A stretch of 64,000 nt of DNA from Candidatus Methylaffinis lahnbergensis (GTDB taxonomy: Bacteria > Pseudomonadota > Alphaproteobacteria > Rhizobiales > Beijerinckiaceae): positions 103,610 through 167,609 of the forward strand of contig PEFW01000001.1 of NCBI GenBank assembly GCA_002890675.1. Direction: 5' to 3'. The notes below the pieces were generated by a model. It worked only from the letters and a program-made list of their open reading frames with translations. It ran no database searches and was not told the origin of the DNA. This document shows, piece by piece, positions 9,349-19,128 of the stretch (within the stretch, counting starts at the first letter, position 1; every line of letters starts with the position of its first letter). A program made the position numbers and the translations under genes.

Positions 9349-9418
9349 GCGTCGCGATCCGGCGGCTGGCAGCTGCAAATATTCCAGCCGCGGTGATGGT
9401 CGCGCCGATTATCCCCGC

Positions 9419-9716
9419 GATTAACGACGCCGAGGACCATCAGCGTCGGCAGCCAGTCGAGCCCGCTGACGATTTCGTTCGACACTTGATCCGGCTTGAT
9501 TCTCCCAGGCAGGCCGGCGACTTTCGCAACATTGGTGCTGACGCGCCGGGTCACGTCCATCAACACGAGTGGATAAGCGTAGATATAGGCCTCGCACGCA
9601 ATCTCCGGCGCCTCCTCAGCGGAAACGCTTTCGGCTTGCGTCCATGCACACGGCGCCGCGAACTGAAGGGCGACGGCAGCGATGATCCCAGCAACGCGGG
9701 CGCAAGTGTTTGTCAT
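9419..9716 (-). pseudogene. Truncated DUF1254-family gene, N-terminal fragment
   Basis: From an ATG at 9716 the frame gives a signal peptide (MTNTCARVAGIIAAVALQF) and EIACEAYIYAYPLVLMDVTRR, matching the start of the DUF1254 domain of the intact neighbour (DVYLYAYPIVSMDVTMRQ). Similarity continues to about SGLDWLPTLMVLGVV and then stops; the rest of the domain and the whole DUF1214 part are missing. The frame runs on into the hsp20 gene without family features. It is the decayed partner of the gene at 9804-11252. Confidence 0.75.
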
Positions 9717-9803
9717 GTCGATCTCCGTTCCACTGGGTGTCCGTCGCTCGTTTGGCTTTGACGTGGCGGCCAAGGTGATGCCTCGGCTATGGAGCATTCC
9801 CTC

Positions 9804-11252
9804 TCAATGCATCCGCCGGAACGGCGGCGGTGCCCGTGTGCCGTCTGCAACCTCTGGCCGCGGCGAGTAAATCCGCAAGGTTGGCTGAAACGGCGCGTTC
9901 TTCGGCGCGGGCAACCAGTTCGATTCCTTGTCCTTTCCGGGCGATTCAGCCTGCACATAGATATCGAGCGAACCATCCGCGTTGAAGGCGAGCTTGTCGC
10001 GGTCGCCGATGGCGAATCGGTTGATCGGATTGGGCACCTGGAAGCCATCCTGGTCGTACATGGTGATCGACCAGAATGCATTCGCCGGCGGCAGCTTGCC
10101 TTTGTCGAAATGCAGAACATATTTGTTCGCACCGCTCAGCGGCGTGCCTTTGCCGTCGACGAATGCGGTCGGATAGACGGCGTCCTCCGGCAAATTGGCG
10201 CCAAGCCCGCCGAGCGCGATCACGGCGCGCCGCTTATAAGAAGTGCCATAAGTGCCTACATTCTCGGTCAGGATATTCCAGCCGTTCACGAGTCTGCCCA
10301 TCTTCCGCATGGCCGGGGCCAATCCGTCGAGCGCTTGTTTGGCGGCAGCGTTGATCGTCGCTGCCAACGCGGGATCGAGCTTGCCGGGATCGAAGGGCGT
10401 GCCCGGTTCGAGGCCGAGCGCCCGCATGCGGAACAAAATCGGGTAGTCGTTTGCATGCGGCGGATATTTCGAAAACAGCTCCGCGAGCCGGGTCAGCACC
10501 GCAACACCATTCATCCGGTTGACCTTCATTTGTGGAGGCGTCTTGGAGTCGACGGAGGGATCGGCCGGAACATCTTGCGGCGGCGTATAGTCCCTGCCCC
10601 ACTGGCTCAGCGGCATTAGCCTATATCCATCCTGGATGTGATGCACGTTGACGTAATCGGCCGGTCCGTTGGTCTGCGTGCGGCCGAGAATCCAAACGGC
10701 CGGTGTCGGCGCAACAATTTTACCGACGCCCTCGGGCAGAGTCCCGCTCCAGCCGGGCGCGACGATCACAAAATTGCCCGCCTTGGTACCGGTCGTGCGG
10801 CTGCCGACGATCGAGAAGACGTCGCTCCACATATCGAGCATCTCAAGCAAATAGTAGCGTCCGCCTGTATCGGGCACCGTAAGGACCATCGGCTCAGGAG
10901 CGAGGTCGAGCCAGGCCAGCGAGTAAAGCGTGTCGAAATTGAAACGCACCACATCCTTTTCATCAGCCCGCGGAAAGGCGCGCGCATGCGCAAACTGATT
11001 GACCGGCGCGCGCATGTTAATCATGCCGGCGTTTGGCACATTGGTGGCCTGGCGCATGGTCACATCCATGCTGACGATCGGATAGGCGTAGAGATAGACG
11101 TCACGGGCGATCGCGTTGATGTCCTGCGATGAAATGACGGCCACTGGCGTCAGCGGTCCCGCCTTTTGCACACTGTCGCTTGCCGTTGCGACGACCGAAA
11201 AAAGGCTTGTGCCGAAAGCCGTTGCCCAGAGTGCAAAATTATTCGATTTCAT
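9804..11252 (-). CDS. DUF1254/DUF1214 domain secreted protein
   Basis: With the ATG at 11252 the protein has 482 residues and a signal peptide (MKSNNFALWATAFGTSLFSV). The DUF1254 domain begins at DVYLYAYPIVSMDVTMRQ and holds RFNFDTLYSLAWLDL and GGRYYLLEMLDMWSDVF. The C-terminal DUF1214 domain holds YVLHFDKGKLPPANAFWSIT and ends with LDIYVQ. Proteins of this pair of domains are periplasmic and widespread in Proteobacteria, and their function is not settled. The start codon overlaps the end of a formylglycine-generating-enzyme fragment by 14 bases. The frame upstream to 11297 would put a hydrophilic stretch before the signal peptide. Confidence 0.88.
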   Translation of the reverse strand: MKSNNFALWATAFGTSLFSVVATASDSVQKAGPLTPVAVISSQDINAIARDVYLYAYPIVSMDVTMRQATNVPNAGMINMRAPVNQFAHARAFPRADEKDVVRFNFDTLYSLAWLDLAPEPMVLTVPDTGGRYYLLEMLDMWSDVFSIVGSRTTGTKAGNFVIVAPGWSGTLPEGVGKIVAPTPAVWILGRTQTNGPADYVNVHHIQDGYRLMPLSQWGRDYTPPQDVPADPSVDSKTPPQMKVNRMNGVAVLTRLAELFSKYPPHANDYPILFRMRALGLEPGTPFDPGKLDPALAATINAAAKQALDGLAPAMRKMGRLVNGWNILTENVGTYGTSYKRRAVIALGGLGANLPEDAVYPTAFVDGKGTPLSGANKYVLHFDKGKLPPANAFWSITMYDQDGFQVPNPINRFAIGDRDKLAFNADGSLDIYVQAESPGKDKESNWLPAPKNAPFQPTLRIYSPRPEVADGTRAPPPFRRMH

Positions 11253-11525
11253 GGCCGTCCTTTTTCCGGTTCCGGACAATGCAGCGGAACCCGACACGGC
11301 TGGTCGACGTATCGACCGGCTCCGGATGGCGCGCGGCAGGCCGGTAGCGGCGGCAATAGTTCGGTGCGCAGAGGTCGGAGCCGCCCTTCAAGACCTTGCG
11401 GGGAATCTTGATCTGCGGCTGGCAGGGATCGTAGCTCTGATCTTGCCGTCCGCCGCGCGGGTTCTCCGGAATGCAACAGGCCTTTTGCGCGTCGGCCTCG
11501 TGCCTTAGCACGTACCAGTCGCTAT
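11239..11525 (-). pseudogene. C-terminal fragment of a formylglycine-generating enzyme (sulfatase-modifying factor)
   Basis: Reading from about 11525, DWYVLRHEADAQKACCIPE, then PQIKIPRKVLKGGSDLCAPN, YCRRYRPAARHPEPVD and GFRCIVR follow the C-terminal third of FGE-type enzymes, including the two cysteines (LC and YC) of the active site. FGE oxidises a sulfatase cysteine to formylglycine. Everything before this point is missing, and the fragment begins within ten bases of an IS3 remnant, so insertion followed by deletion probably removed the rest. The fragment's own ATG at 11511 is unlikely to give a working enzyme. Confidence 0.8.
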
Positions 11526-11531
11526 GCGTCT

Positions 11532-11744
11532 TCAGGGACCTTCCTGCGATTTAGTGGACACTGGATTAAGCGGCTTGGCGCTCTGCCTGTTCCGGGTGAT
11601 ATATCCGAGGGCGGAATGGAGCCGCTGACGATTGTAGTATCCTTCGATATAGGCGAACAGCTCTCGTTTCGCTGCTTCCCGCGTGGGAAAACTGGTCTGG
11701 TGCACGAGTTCGGTTGTCAGAGTGCCGACTGGAATTACAGCCAC
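11532..11744 (-). mobile_element. IS3-family transposase remnant (OrfB C-terminus)
   Basis: The 70-residue frame contains TLTTELVHQTSFPTREAAKR and FAYIEGYYNRQRLHSALGYI, the conserved end of the IS3-family integrase-like transposase around the last catalytic Glu. The upstream catalytic part and the left end are absent. Its 5' end abuts the GNAT gene and its 3' end abuts the FGE fragment, so it marks a deletion junction. Confidence 0.85.
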
Positions 11745-12322
11745 ATATCAGGCTGACTTGTGGCCCCCGGCCCGAGCGAACGCTGCATGATCACCGAATC
11801 CGTCCAGTGGCCGAATTTGAAGCCGATCGATGGCAGATAGCCTACCTGCCGAAACCCGAGGGCTTCGTGCAATTGAATGGAGGGACAATTGGACGCGTCG
11901 ATATAGCCAATCATCTGCCGGTATCCCGACGCAGCACAAGCGTCGATGAGCTTGGGTAGAAGCAGCCGGCCAATGCCCGAATGCAGATGGTCGGAGTGAA
12001 CATAGATCGAATGTTTGACGACGTAACGATAGGCCGGCCTCTTGCGAAAGAGCACGGCATAAGCGTAGCCGACCACTGTCCCGGCCCGCTCGGCGACAAG
12101 ATGCGGCAGCCGGCGCTTCTGCATGTTCTTGCGTCGCTGCTTGAGATCCGTGAGTTGCGGCGCGTCGAATCCATAGCTTCCCGATGCATCGACGCCAACC
12201 CGGATATGATGAAGATAGATCGCAACCATCGCGTTGACGTCATCGTCTCGCGAGGATCGCACGACGACATCGGCCACCTTATCATTGCCGTGTCGATTCG
12301 CAGCTTCATGGACCGTCATCAC
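11735..12322 (-). CDS. GNAT-family N-acetyltransferase, phosphinothricin-acetyltransferase-like
   Basis: The 195-residue protein follows the GNAT fold: VRSSRDDDVNAMVAIYLHHI at the start, the acetyl-CoA segment YVHSDHLHSGIGRLLLPKLI (with the variant HxGIGR loop), and GYIDASNCPSIQLHEALGFR near the end. This pattern is close to the PAT/YncA branch, which acetylates amino acids or small amines; the exact acceptor is unknown. The decarboxylase gene ends 24 bases upstream on the same strand, so the two are probably co-transcribed and the acetyltransferase might act on an amine product. The last ten codons reach the IS3 remnant, so the C-terminus may have changed. Confidence 0.85.
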   Translation of the reverse strand: MMTVHEAANRHGNDKVADVVVRSSRDDDVNAMVAIYLHHIRVGVDASGSYGFDAPQLTDLKQRRKNMQKRRLPHLVAERAGTVVGYAYAVLFRKRPAYRYVVKHSIYVHSDHLHSGIGRLLLPKLIDACAASGYRQMIGYIDASNCPSIQLHEALGFRQVGYLPSIGFKFGHWTDSVIMQRSLGPGATSQPDMWL

Positions 12323-12346
12323 ACGCTCGTCTGTGAATCCTTCGGG

Positions 12347-14704
12347 TCATTCACGCACGACATAGGTATGAAAATGGATCGTGCCCGATTCGTCTACCTC
12401 GCGATAAAGTCCCTGAATCTCGGCTTCGAACCCGGGGAAAATATTAGCGCTCCGTTCAAAGGTTTTGAGATATTCGATCATCGGCCGCGCCCTCTCGCAA
12501 AGTCTTTCGCCGGCCACGATCGTCGCGATGCCGGGCGGATAGACGACGAAGAGCGTCGTCGCGATGCGTCCCTCGATCTGGTCGATCGGAAGATAATCGA
12601 CATTGTTGCGCACGAGATGACGGGAGGCCTCGCGCGGCGTCATAACCATCTCGGGAAGATGTTTGGGGGAAAATTGCGCTTTCTGCAAGGTGCTGACATT
12701 GGCGTCGCGAAAAAATACATGCATGTCGGCGCAAAGGTCCCTCAGGCGGGCACCTCGATAGCGGGTCGGGCGCCGCGCGACAAATTCCGGCATGACATCG
12801 GCGAGCGGCGCATTGTCGTCGTGAAGGCGTTTGAAAGCCACAAGAGCGCTGACGAGCGTCCCCGCTTTGCTGGATTCGACTCCCGGCGTGAGCAGGAATA
12901 GGAGCGAATTCAGATCGTTCTTTTCCGGCACGACGCGATTTTCACGCAGATATTGCGCAACGATCGGCGCCGGCACGCCGTGTGCCTCGTAAGCGCCTGT
13001 CTTGCGATCGAATCCCGGCGTCAACAAAGTGAGCTTGGCGGGATCGGTGATCGCAAACCCCGTCTTGCTCTGAGCGAAACCATGCCACGCGGCGCCGGGG
13101 GACAATTCCCAGAACTGGGCATGGCGTGCCAGTTGATCGGTCGACACGCTCTCCCAGGCAACGTTGTGCGTCGCGCCTTCATGGGCAGCATCGGGGATCG
13201 CAACGCTGTCCGGCACGAAAGGATCGAAAAACCAACGGCGAACCGGGTCTTTCTCCTTCTCCTCGAACTCGGCCCGGATCGCGCGCAGCTTTTTGCGCAG
13301 TTCGATTCCGAGCCTGATCGTGTCATCCCACAAGACCTCGCCGGACCGGCCTTTCATCATTTGCGCGCCGACGTCGAGGGACGCGAAAAGAGGATAGAAA
13401 GGCGAGGTAGAAGCATGCAGCATAAATCCTTCGTTGAAGCGACGGTGCTCGACGCGGCGCCTCTGCCCGCGGATATGACGGTCGCGAACATGGATTTGCG
13501 AGGCCTGCGAGAAGCTCGCGAGCTGCTTATGGGTCGATTGTGTGGCGACGATACCAGGCGATTTCGCGTCGAGCCTTACCAACCCCATCGCGAAGCGTCC
13601 CTTATAGATCGGATGGAACTTCATGAAGCCCGCCCAGGCCTCGTCGAACAGAATATAATCACAGAGATGCCCGATCCGCTCGACGATTTCCTCGGCATCG
13701 TAGATCGTTCCGTCATAGGTGCATTGCTCAATGACCGCGGCACGGAATGGCCGCTCGCGGCGCCAGGCTTCGGGGTCCTGGACCAGCGGATTCTCGCGGA
13801 TGCGTTCGCGTATGGCCGTCTCGTCCAGCGAGGCGTGGTGAATGGGCCCGATCAACCCATAGGCGTTGCGGTCGGTTGGCAGAAAGATCGGGATGCCGCC
13901 GCCCAACAGCAATGCACCATGATGTGCCGCCTTGTGATTGTTACGATCGAACAGCACAAGATCGTTCTCGGCGACGAGATTAGAAAGAACAATCTTGTTC
14001 GACGTGGAGGTTCCATTAAGGACGAAATAGGTCTTTTCGGCGCCGAAAATCGCGGCTGCCTCCTTTTGCGCCTGGAGGGCCGGGCCTTCATGAGTCAAGA
14101 GGTCGCCAAGCTCCAGGACTGAATTGTCGAGATCGTCGCGGAAGATCGCTTCCCCAAGATGCTCCATGAAGATGCGGCCAATTGGACTACGGCTGTAGAA
14201 AACACCGCCATTGTGACCCGGACAGGTCCACAATTGGTTCCCTTCTTCGGCATAATCAACGAGCGCGCCGAAAAAAGGCGTCTTCAGGGTTTCAGCATAT
14301 TGCTTCAACCGGCTGACCAGATTCTTGGCGATGAATTCCGGAGATTCCTCGGCGAGAAACACATAGCCGTCGATGAAGTCGAGAACCTCCACGGGAATGT
14401 CCTCGAAGCGCTTGCGGCGCACCAATATAATGATGGGCATATCGAGGCCGCGCTTGCGCATCAGATTTATCAATGCCGCAGGCTTTCCCTCAAAACCCTT
14501 CTTGCCCCAATCCACTATTATGCAGCCGATCGCGGCGTCGGTTTGCACGGCAATTTCCGCGTCCTCCAAGCGACGCGCCTTCACCACTTGGAAGCCCATG
14601 CGCTCGATCGCCGTGATGATCTGTTGAACGCGCATGCCTTCGAGATCCTCAGTGTCGAAGGCAGGGGCTGAGAACAGAAAGGTAAAGCGCTGAAAAAAGT
14701 TCAT
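12347..14704 (-). CDS. Orn/Lys/Arg decarboxylase, class I PLP-dependent
   Basis: The 785 residues have the inducible-decarboxylase layout. A receiver-like wing domain covers about residues 1-135. The PLP domain includes FVLNGTSTSNKIVL, RNNHKAAHHGALLLGG, LFDEAWAGFMKFHPIY at about 352-367, and STHKQLASFSQASQIHV with the Schiff-base lysine at about 393. The C-terminal domain (VEGR-like LPIDQIEGRIATTLFVVYPPG) follows. The family removes CO2 from arginine, lysine or ornithine to give agmatine, cadaverine or putrescine, often as acid-stress response or for polyamine supply. I cannot tell the substrate. A GNAT gene follows in the same direction. Confidence 0.93.
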   Translation of the reverse strand: MNFFQRFTFLFSAPAFDTEDLEGMRVQQIITAIERMGFQVVKARRLEDAEIAVQTDAAIGCIIVDWGKKGFEGKPAALINLMRKRGLDMPIIILVRRKRFEDIPVEVLDFIDGYVFLAEESPEFIAKNLVSRLKQYAETLKTPFFGALVDYAEEGNQLWTCPGHNGGVFYSRSPIGRIFMEHLGEAIFRDDLDNSVLELGDLLTHEGPALQAQKEAAAIFGAEKTYFVLNGTSTSNKIVLSNLVAENDLVLFDRNNHKAAHHGALLLGGGIPIFLPTDRNAYGLIGPIHHASLDETAIRERIRENPLVQDPEAWRRERPFRAAVIEQCTYDGTIYDAEEIVERIGHLCDYILFDEAWAGFMKFHPIYKGRFAMGLVRLDAKSPGIVATQSTHKQLASFSQASQIHVRDRHIRGQRRRVEHRRFNEGFMLHASTSPFYPLFASLDVGAQMMKGRSGEVLWDDTIRLGIELRKKLRAIRAEFEEKEKDPVRRWFFDPFVPDSVAIPDAAHEGATHNVAWESVSTDQLARHAQFWELSPGAAWHGFAQSKTGFAITDPAKLTLLTPGFDRKTGAYEAHGVPAPIVAQYLRENRVVPEKNDLNSLLFLLTPGVESSKAGTLVSALVAFKRLHDDNAPLADVMPEFVARRPTRYRGARLRDLCADMHVFFRDANVSTLQKAQFSPKHLPEMVMTPREASRHLVRNNVDYLPIDQIEGRIATTLFVVYPPGIATIVAGERLCERARPMIEYLKTFERSANIFPGFEAEIQGLYREVDESGTIHFHTYVVRE

Positions 14705-14893
14705 TTTCCGATGTTTCGTCTGGATAGACCGGGGCTAGGCAGTGGCCAGGACTTCAAGAAAGCGATCGCCCTTGCGTTCGGCTGTTGTCATAATAGGATG
14801 ACGACGTTTTCGTGACAAAATCGCCGCGTCAGGACTTCGCTATTCTCGGATTCGCCGCGCTGTCGCTCCGATGCTCGGCGAAAGCAGATCCAC

Positions 14894-17800
14894 TCACGCC
14901 GCCTTTTTCGCTGCGAGCGCCGCGAGCGTGCCTAGGATTTGCCGCGTGCCCTCCAACCTGGCGGCCGTCGTCTCAAAAGCGCGGACGAACACGATTTTCA
15001 TGTCCGGCCGCACCTTGGCTTGCGGGCCTTGTTCCGCGATATAGCGCACAAGGCCTTGCGGGTTGGCGAAGGAGTTGTCGCGAAACGCAACGATGACTCC
15101 CTTTGGGCCAGCTTCGACCTTTTCGACATGCGCCTTCCGGCACAAAACCTTGATCGCGACCAATTGCATCAATTCCTCGGCTTCGCTAGGCAGCGGCCCA
15201 AAACGGTCGATCATTTCCGCGGCAAAACTCTCGATTTCCGCGTCGGACGTGAGCGCGGCGAGCCGTCGGTAGAGGCTAAGACGCAAGTGCAGATCACCGA
15301 CATAATCCTCCGGGATCGTCACCGGCGTGCCAAGAGTGATCGAAGGCGACCATGTCTCCTCGGCGGGTTCCGCGATACCTGCCCGCAAGGCTTCGACCGC
15401 CTCGCGGAGCATCTCTTGATAAAGCTCGTAGCCGACTTCCCTGATGTGCCCGGACTGTTCGTCGCCGAGCAGATTTCCGGCGCCGCGAATATCGAGATCA
15501 TGGCTCGCAAGTTCGAATCCGGCGCCGAGCGTATCGAGCGAATGCAGCAATTTGAGACGCCGTTCGGCTTGCGCCGCAATGCTGCGGCCCTGAGGCACCG
15601 TGAACAGCGCATAGGCACGGATTTTCGCGCGCCCGACACGCCCGCGCAACTGATAAAGCTGGGCGAGACCAAACATGTCGGCGCGATGCACGATAAGCGT
15701 ATTCGCGGCGGGAATATCGAGGCCGGATTCAACGATCGCCGTCGATAACAGCACGTCGTATTGGCCGTCGTAGAACGCCGCCATCCTCGCTTCGAGCTCG
15801 CTCGCCGCCAACTGGCCATGCGCGACCACGAATTTCACTTCCGCTACGTTCCGGCGCAGGAAGGCACTTGCTTCCTCGATATCGTCGATGCGCGGACAAA
15901 CATAAAAGCTCTGGCCGCCGCGATATCTCTCGCGCAGCAACGCTTCCCGCACGAGCAATTCGTCAAACGGCGATATAAAGGTCCGGACCGCCAGCCGGTC
16001 GATCGGCGGCGTCGCGATGATCGAAAGGTCGCGTACGCCGGTCATGGCGAGTTGAAGGGTGCGCGGAATCGGCGTCGCCGACAAAGTCAGGACATGGACC
16101 TCGGCGCGCAGCTTCTTGAGCCGCTCCTTATGCTTGACGCCGAAATGCTGCTCCTCGTCGATAATGACGAGGCCGAGATCCCTGAAGCTCACCCCCTTGC
16201 CGAGCAGCGCATGGGTGCCGATAATGATATCGATTTCTCCGGAAGCGGCGCCGAGCTTGGCGGATTTGAGACCGGCGGCGCCAACCATCCGCGACATTTG
16301 CGCGACCTTGACCGGCAAATGCGAGAAGCGCGCCACGAAATTCTTGTAATGCTGGCGGGCGAGTAGCGTCGTCGGCACGACTACCGCCACCTGCTTGCCT
16401 TCGATCGCGGCAGCCAAGGCCGCGCGCAAGGCAACCTCGGTCTTGCCGAAACCGACGTCGCCGCAGACGAGGCGATCCATCGGCCGGCCGGAAGCCATGT
16501 CGTCCAAAACCGCGTCGATCGCGGCCTGCTGGTCGCCGGTTTCCTCATAGGGAAAGCCCGCGCAAAATTCGGCATAGAGATTCTCCGGCGGGACGAGCTT
16601 CGGAGCCGCCCTGGTCTGCCGCGCGGCGGCGATCTTGATCAGACCCGCCGCCATATCGAGGACGCGCTTGCGGATGCGTGCCTTGCGCTTTTGCCATCCA
16701 ACGCCACCCAATCTGTCGAGTTCAACTTCGGTCACCTCCGAGCCATAGCGCGACAAAAGCTCGAGATTTTCCACGGGGAGAAAAAGCTTGGCCCCCTGGG
16801 CATAATGCAGTTCAAGGCAATCATGCGGCGCGCCGGCGGCCTCAATCGCCTTAAGACCGGCAAAACGCGCGATCCCATGATCAACATGGACGACCATGTC
16901 GCCCGCCGCGAGCGCACCCGCTTCGGTCAAGAAATCCTGGGCGCGACGCGGCCTGCGGCGGCCGCCGGGCAGCCGGTCGCCCAAGATATCCTGTTCGCCG
17001 ACAAGCGCGAGACCTTGCGCCTCGAAACCTTGCTCGATGCCGATGACCGCCAAGGCGAGCGTGCTTGGCGGCAGCGCGAGGGCTTGTGCAAGCGAGGATA
17101 CCGGCGCCGTGCTGGTAAAGCCGTGGTCGGCGAGGACATGGGCGAGCCGCTCGCGCGAGCCGTCCGACCAGGCGGCGAGGACAACCCGCTTGCCGCCTGT
17201 TTGCAGGGCACGCAAATGGCCGATAGCGGCGGCAAAGACATTGGCGTTTGGATCGGCGCGCTCGGCGGCGAACGTGCGACCTTGTTTTGAGCCGCAATCG
17301 ACGGCAAGACCATTGCCGGTTTGCGGCTGCGCGAATGGCGTTACGGAAATGAGACTTGCCACCCGGATGCGCGCGCCCCACTCGGGCCGCGCGAGATAAA
17401 GCGCATCCGGCGGCAGCGGCTTATAGGTCGAATGATTGGGATCGGCGTCATGCGCATTCTTGCGCGCGTCAAAATAATCCTCGATTTGCGCGAACCGCTC
17501 GCTTGCCGCCGCTTCGGCGAGAGGATCGAACATCAATGGAGCTCCAGCGCAATAATCGAACAGTGTGTCGAGCTTTTCGTAAAACAGCGGCAGCCAATGT
17601 TCGAGACCTTGATGACGGCGGCCCTCGCTGACCGCTTCGTAGAGAGCGTCGCCGCGCGTCTGCGCGCCGAAATGGGCGACATAGGCCTGGCGGAACCTGC
17701 GCATCGATTCGCTCGTGAGCTGCACTTCGCTCATCGGCACGAGATCAAGGCCGCGCAGTTGGGCGGTCGTGCGTTGCGACTCTGGATCGAAGGCGCGGAT

Positions 17801-18439
17801 CGATTCGAGCGCATCGCCGAAAAAATCGAGGCGCAACGGTTGCGGCATTCCGGGCGGAAAAAGATCGAGGATGCCGCCTCGCACGGCATATTCGCCCGTG
17901 CCGCGCACGCTTGATGCCCGCGCGAAGCCATTGGTTTCGAGCCAGTCTACAAGCGCGTCGCGATCGACCACATTGCCCGGTGCGGCGGAAAACGTGTCGC
18001 CCGCTATTTTGCCAAGAGGCGCCACCCGTTGGACCAGGGCATTCACCGTGGTGGACAGGATGCGCGGACGCTCCGATGCGGCGCGTGTACGGGCAAGCCG
18101 CGAGAGAACCACGATCCGCCGCGCCGAAATCGCGGCGTCGGGAGATACCCGGTCATAGGGCTGGCAATCCCAGGCGGGAAAATCGAGGAGCTCGATGTCC
18201 GGCGCGGCGAAGCCAAGCGCATCGCCGAAGCCGCGAGCGCGCTGGCCATCGCGCGCGACATGAATGAGCGCGACAGCCCGGCTTTCCCCATCCCGCGCGA
18301 GCGCACGCGTCAAATCGGCGGCGCAAAACGCATCAAAACCATCGGCTACGGAGGAGAGCGTGAGCGACCCGCCCTTGGCAAGCTCGCCCACCACGCGTTT
18401 AAAATCAGTCACGCTCCTCACGGTCCTCGAATATGGCAA
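14894..18439 (-). CDS. mfd: Transcription-repair coupling factor
   Basis: Mfd releases RNA polymerase stalled at DNA lesions and recruits UvrA. The 1181 residues have the full domain order: the UvrB-like N-terminal module (LDFPAWDCQPYDRVSPD, GDTFS, EYAVRGGILDLFPPG), the RNA-polymerase-interacting domain (GDMVVHVDHGIARFAGL), and the SF2 translocase with Walker A VCGDVGFGKTEVALRAA, the DEEQ box (VIIDEEQHFGVKHKERL), LSATPIPRTLQLAMTGVRD and QLRGRVGR. The C-terminal D7 domain ends near residue 1165. sdhE lies upstream on the same strand, but a two-gene cassette now separates them. Confidence 0.98.
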   Translation of the reverse strand: MPYSRTVRSVTDFKRVVGELAKGGSLTLSSVADGFDAFCAADLTRALARDGESRAVALIHVARDGQRARGFGDALGFAAPDIELLDFPAWDCQPYDRVSPDAAISARRIVVLSRLARTRAASERPRILSTTVNALVQRVAPLGKIAGDTFSAAPGNVVDRDALVDWLETNGFARASSVRGTGEYAVRGGILDLFPPGMPQPLRLDFFGDALESIRAFDPESQRTTAQLRGLDLVPMSEVQLTSESMRRFRQAYVAHFGAQTRGDALYEAVSEGRRHQGLEHWLPLFYEKLDTLFDYCAGAPLMFDPLAEAAASERFAQIEDYFDARKNAHDADPNHSTYKPLPPDALYLARPEWGARIRVASLISVTPFAQPQTGNGLAVDCGSKQGRTFAAERADPNANVFAAAIGHLRALQTGGKRVVLAAWSDGSRERLAHVLADHGFTSTAPVSSLAQALALPPSTLALAVIGIEQGFEAQGLALVGEQDILGDRLPGGRRRPRRAQDFLTEAGALAAGDMVVHVDHGIARFAGLKAIEAAGAPHDCLELHYAQGAKLFLPVENLELLSRYGSEVTEVELDRLGGVGWQKRKARIRKRVLDMAAGLIKIAAARQTRAAPKLVPPENLYAEFCAGFPYEETGDQQAAIDAVLDDMASGRPMDRLVCGDVGFGKTEVALRAALAAAIEGKQVAVVVPTTLLARQHYKNFVARFSHLPVKVAQMSRMVGAAGLKSAKLGAASGEIDIIIGTHALLGKGVSFRDLGLVIIDEEQHFGVKHKERLKKLRAEVHVLTLSATPIPRTLQLAMTGVRDLSIIATPPIDRLAVRTFISPFDELLVREALLRERYRGGQSFYVCPRIDDIEEASAFLRRNVAEVKFVVAHGQLAASELEARMAAFYDGQYDVLLSTAIVESGLDIPAANTLIVHRADMFGLAQLYQLRGRVGRAKIRAYALFTVPQGRSIAAQAERRLKLLHSLDTLGAGFELASHDLDIRGAGNLLGDEQSGHIREVGYELYQEMLREAVEALRAGIAEPAEETWSPSITLGTPVTIPEDYVGDLHLRLSLYRRLAALTSDAEIESFAAEMIDRFGPLPSEAEELMQLVAIKVLCRKAHVEKVEAGPKGVIVAFRDNSFANPQGLVRYIAEQGPQAKVRPDMKIVFVRAFETTAARLEGTRQILGTLAALAAKKAA

Positions 18440-18726
18440 TCCTCGTGGGTGCCAAGGCCGCGGCTACGGTCATCATACGCACCGGTATAGTGACGTTTTA
18501 ATTGGCAATTGATCGCGGCTGCTGGGCGCACCGAAGCCACAACTTACATCGCCCGCTGTTTGTGGCCAATCCGGCAAATTCCGATTCTGCCGGAATATAA
18601 TTGCGGTTCATGGTATAACTCGTCACCGTTTTTATTGTTTGCGTGAAGTGCCAAGCGTGACCGGTAGCAACATTTTGTGAATTAGATACTGTACGATGAG
18701 CCATTCCCTTGGATCAAATGGAGGAC

Positions 18727-19128
18727 TCAACTCTTTCTGAAAAAATCGCCAGATTCAATAAGTTGCAACCGGTCCGTAGGACGATCGAAAATATAGACCC
18801 ATGCGCTAATAACTTCCCCACTCTTGAGTTTCACATACTGCTTGCGCCGCACATATTCAGTCGGTTCAGAAAACTTTGGGCCACATTCTTCATAGTCATC
18901 AAGACGGGATAAGACGATATCTGGGCAACTCAGTTTGTAGACTTCACCATAAACAACGTCTCGCGGATTATCTGAAGGGACGAGACCAGGGTAGTAGTCC
19001 ACCATATAAAGCTTACCTCGATAGGTGGCATCGCCCGCAAATTGACCGTACCGCGCCAAGAGGTGGTACATTTCACTGTCGCTGTCCCGGCGGAGAGTCC
19101 CATAAACGAATAGATAGTCAGGACTCAT
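18727..19128 (-). CDS. AIG2-like gamma-glutamylcyclotransferase-family protein
   Basis: The 133-residue protein begins with YLFVYGTLRRDSDSEMYHLL, carrying the YGTLR loop of the GGCT/AIG2 fold, and continues with GDATYRGKLYMVDYYPGLV and YGEVYKL. A conserved Glu pair appears in LDDYEECGPKFSEPTEYVRR, where the catalytic Glu of cyclotransferases lies. Members cyclise gamma-glutamyl amines or peptides; the substrate of this branch is unknown. Its ATG overlaps the stop codon of the upstream reading frame as ATGA, so translation is probably coupled. The segment is more AT-rich than the flanking mfd and sdhE, suggesting transfer. Confidence 0.85.
   Translation of the reverse strand: MSPDYLFVYGTLRRDSDSEMYHLLARYGQFAGDATYRGKLYMVDYYPGLVPSDNPRDVVYGEVYKLSCPDIVLSRLDDYEECGPKFSEPTEYVRRKQYVKLKSGEVISAWVYIFDRPTDRLQLIESGDFFRKS

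Noticed and set aside
18569..18595. Inverted repeat CCGGCA/TGCCGG upstream of mfd
   Set aside because: Short arms and no link to a promoter or transcript; left unassigned.
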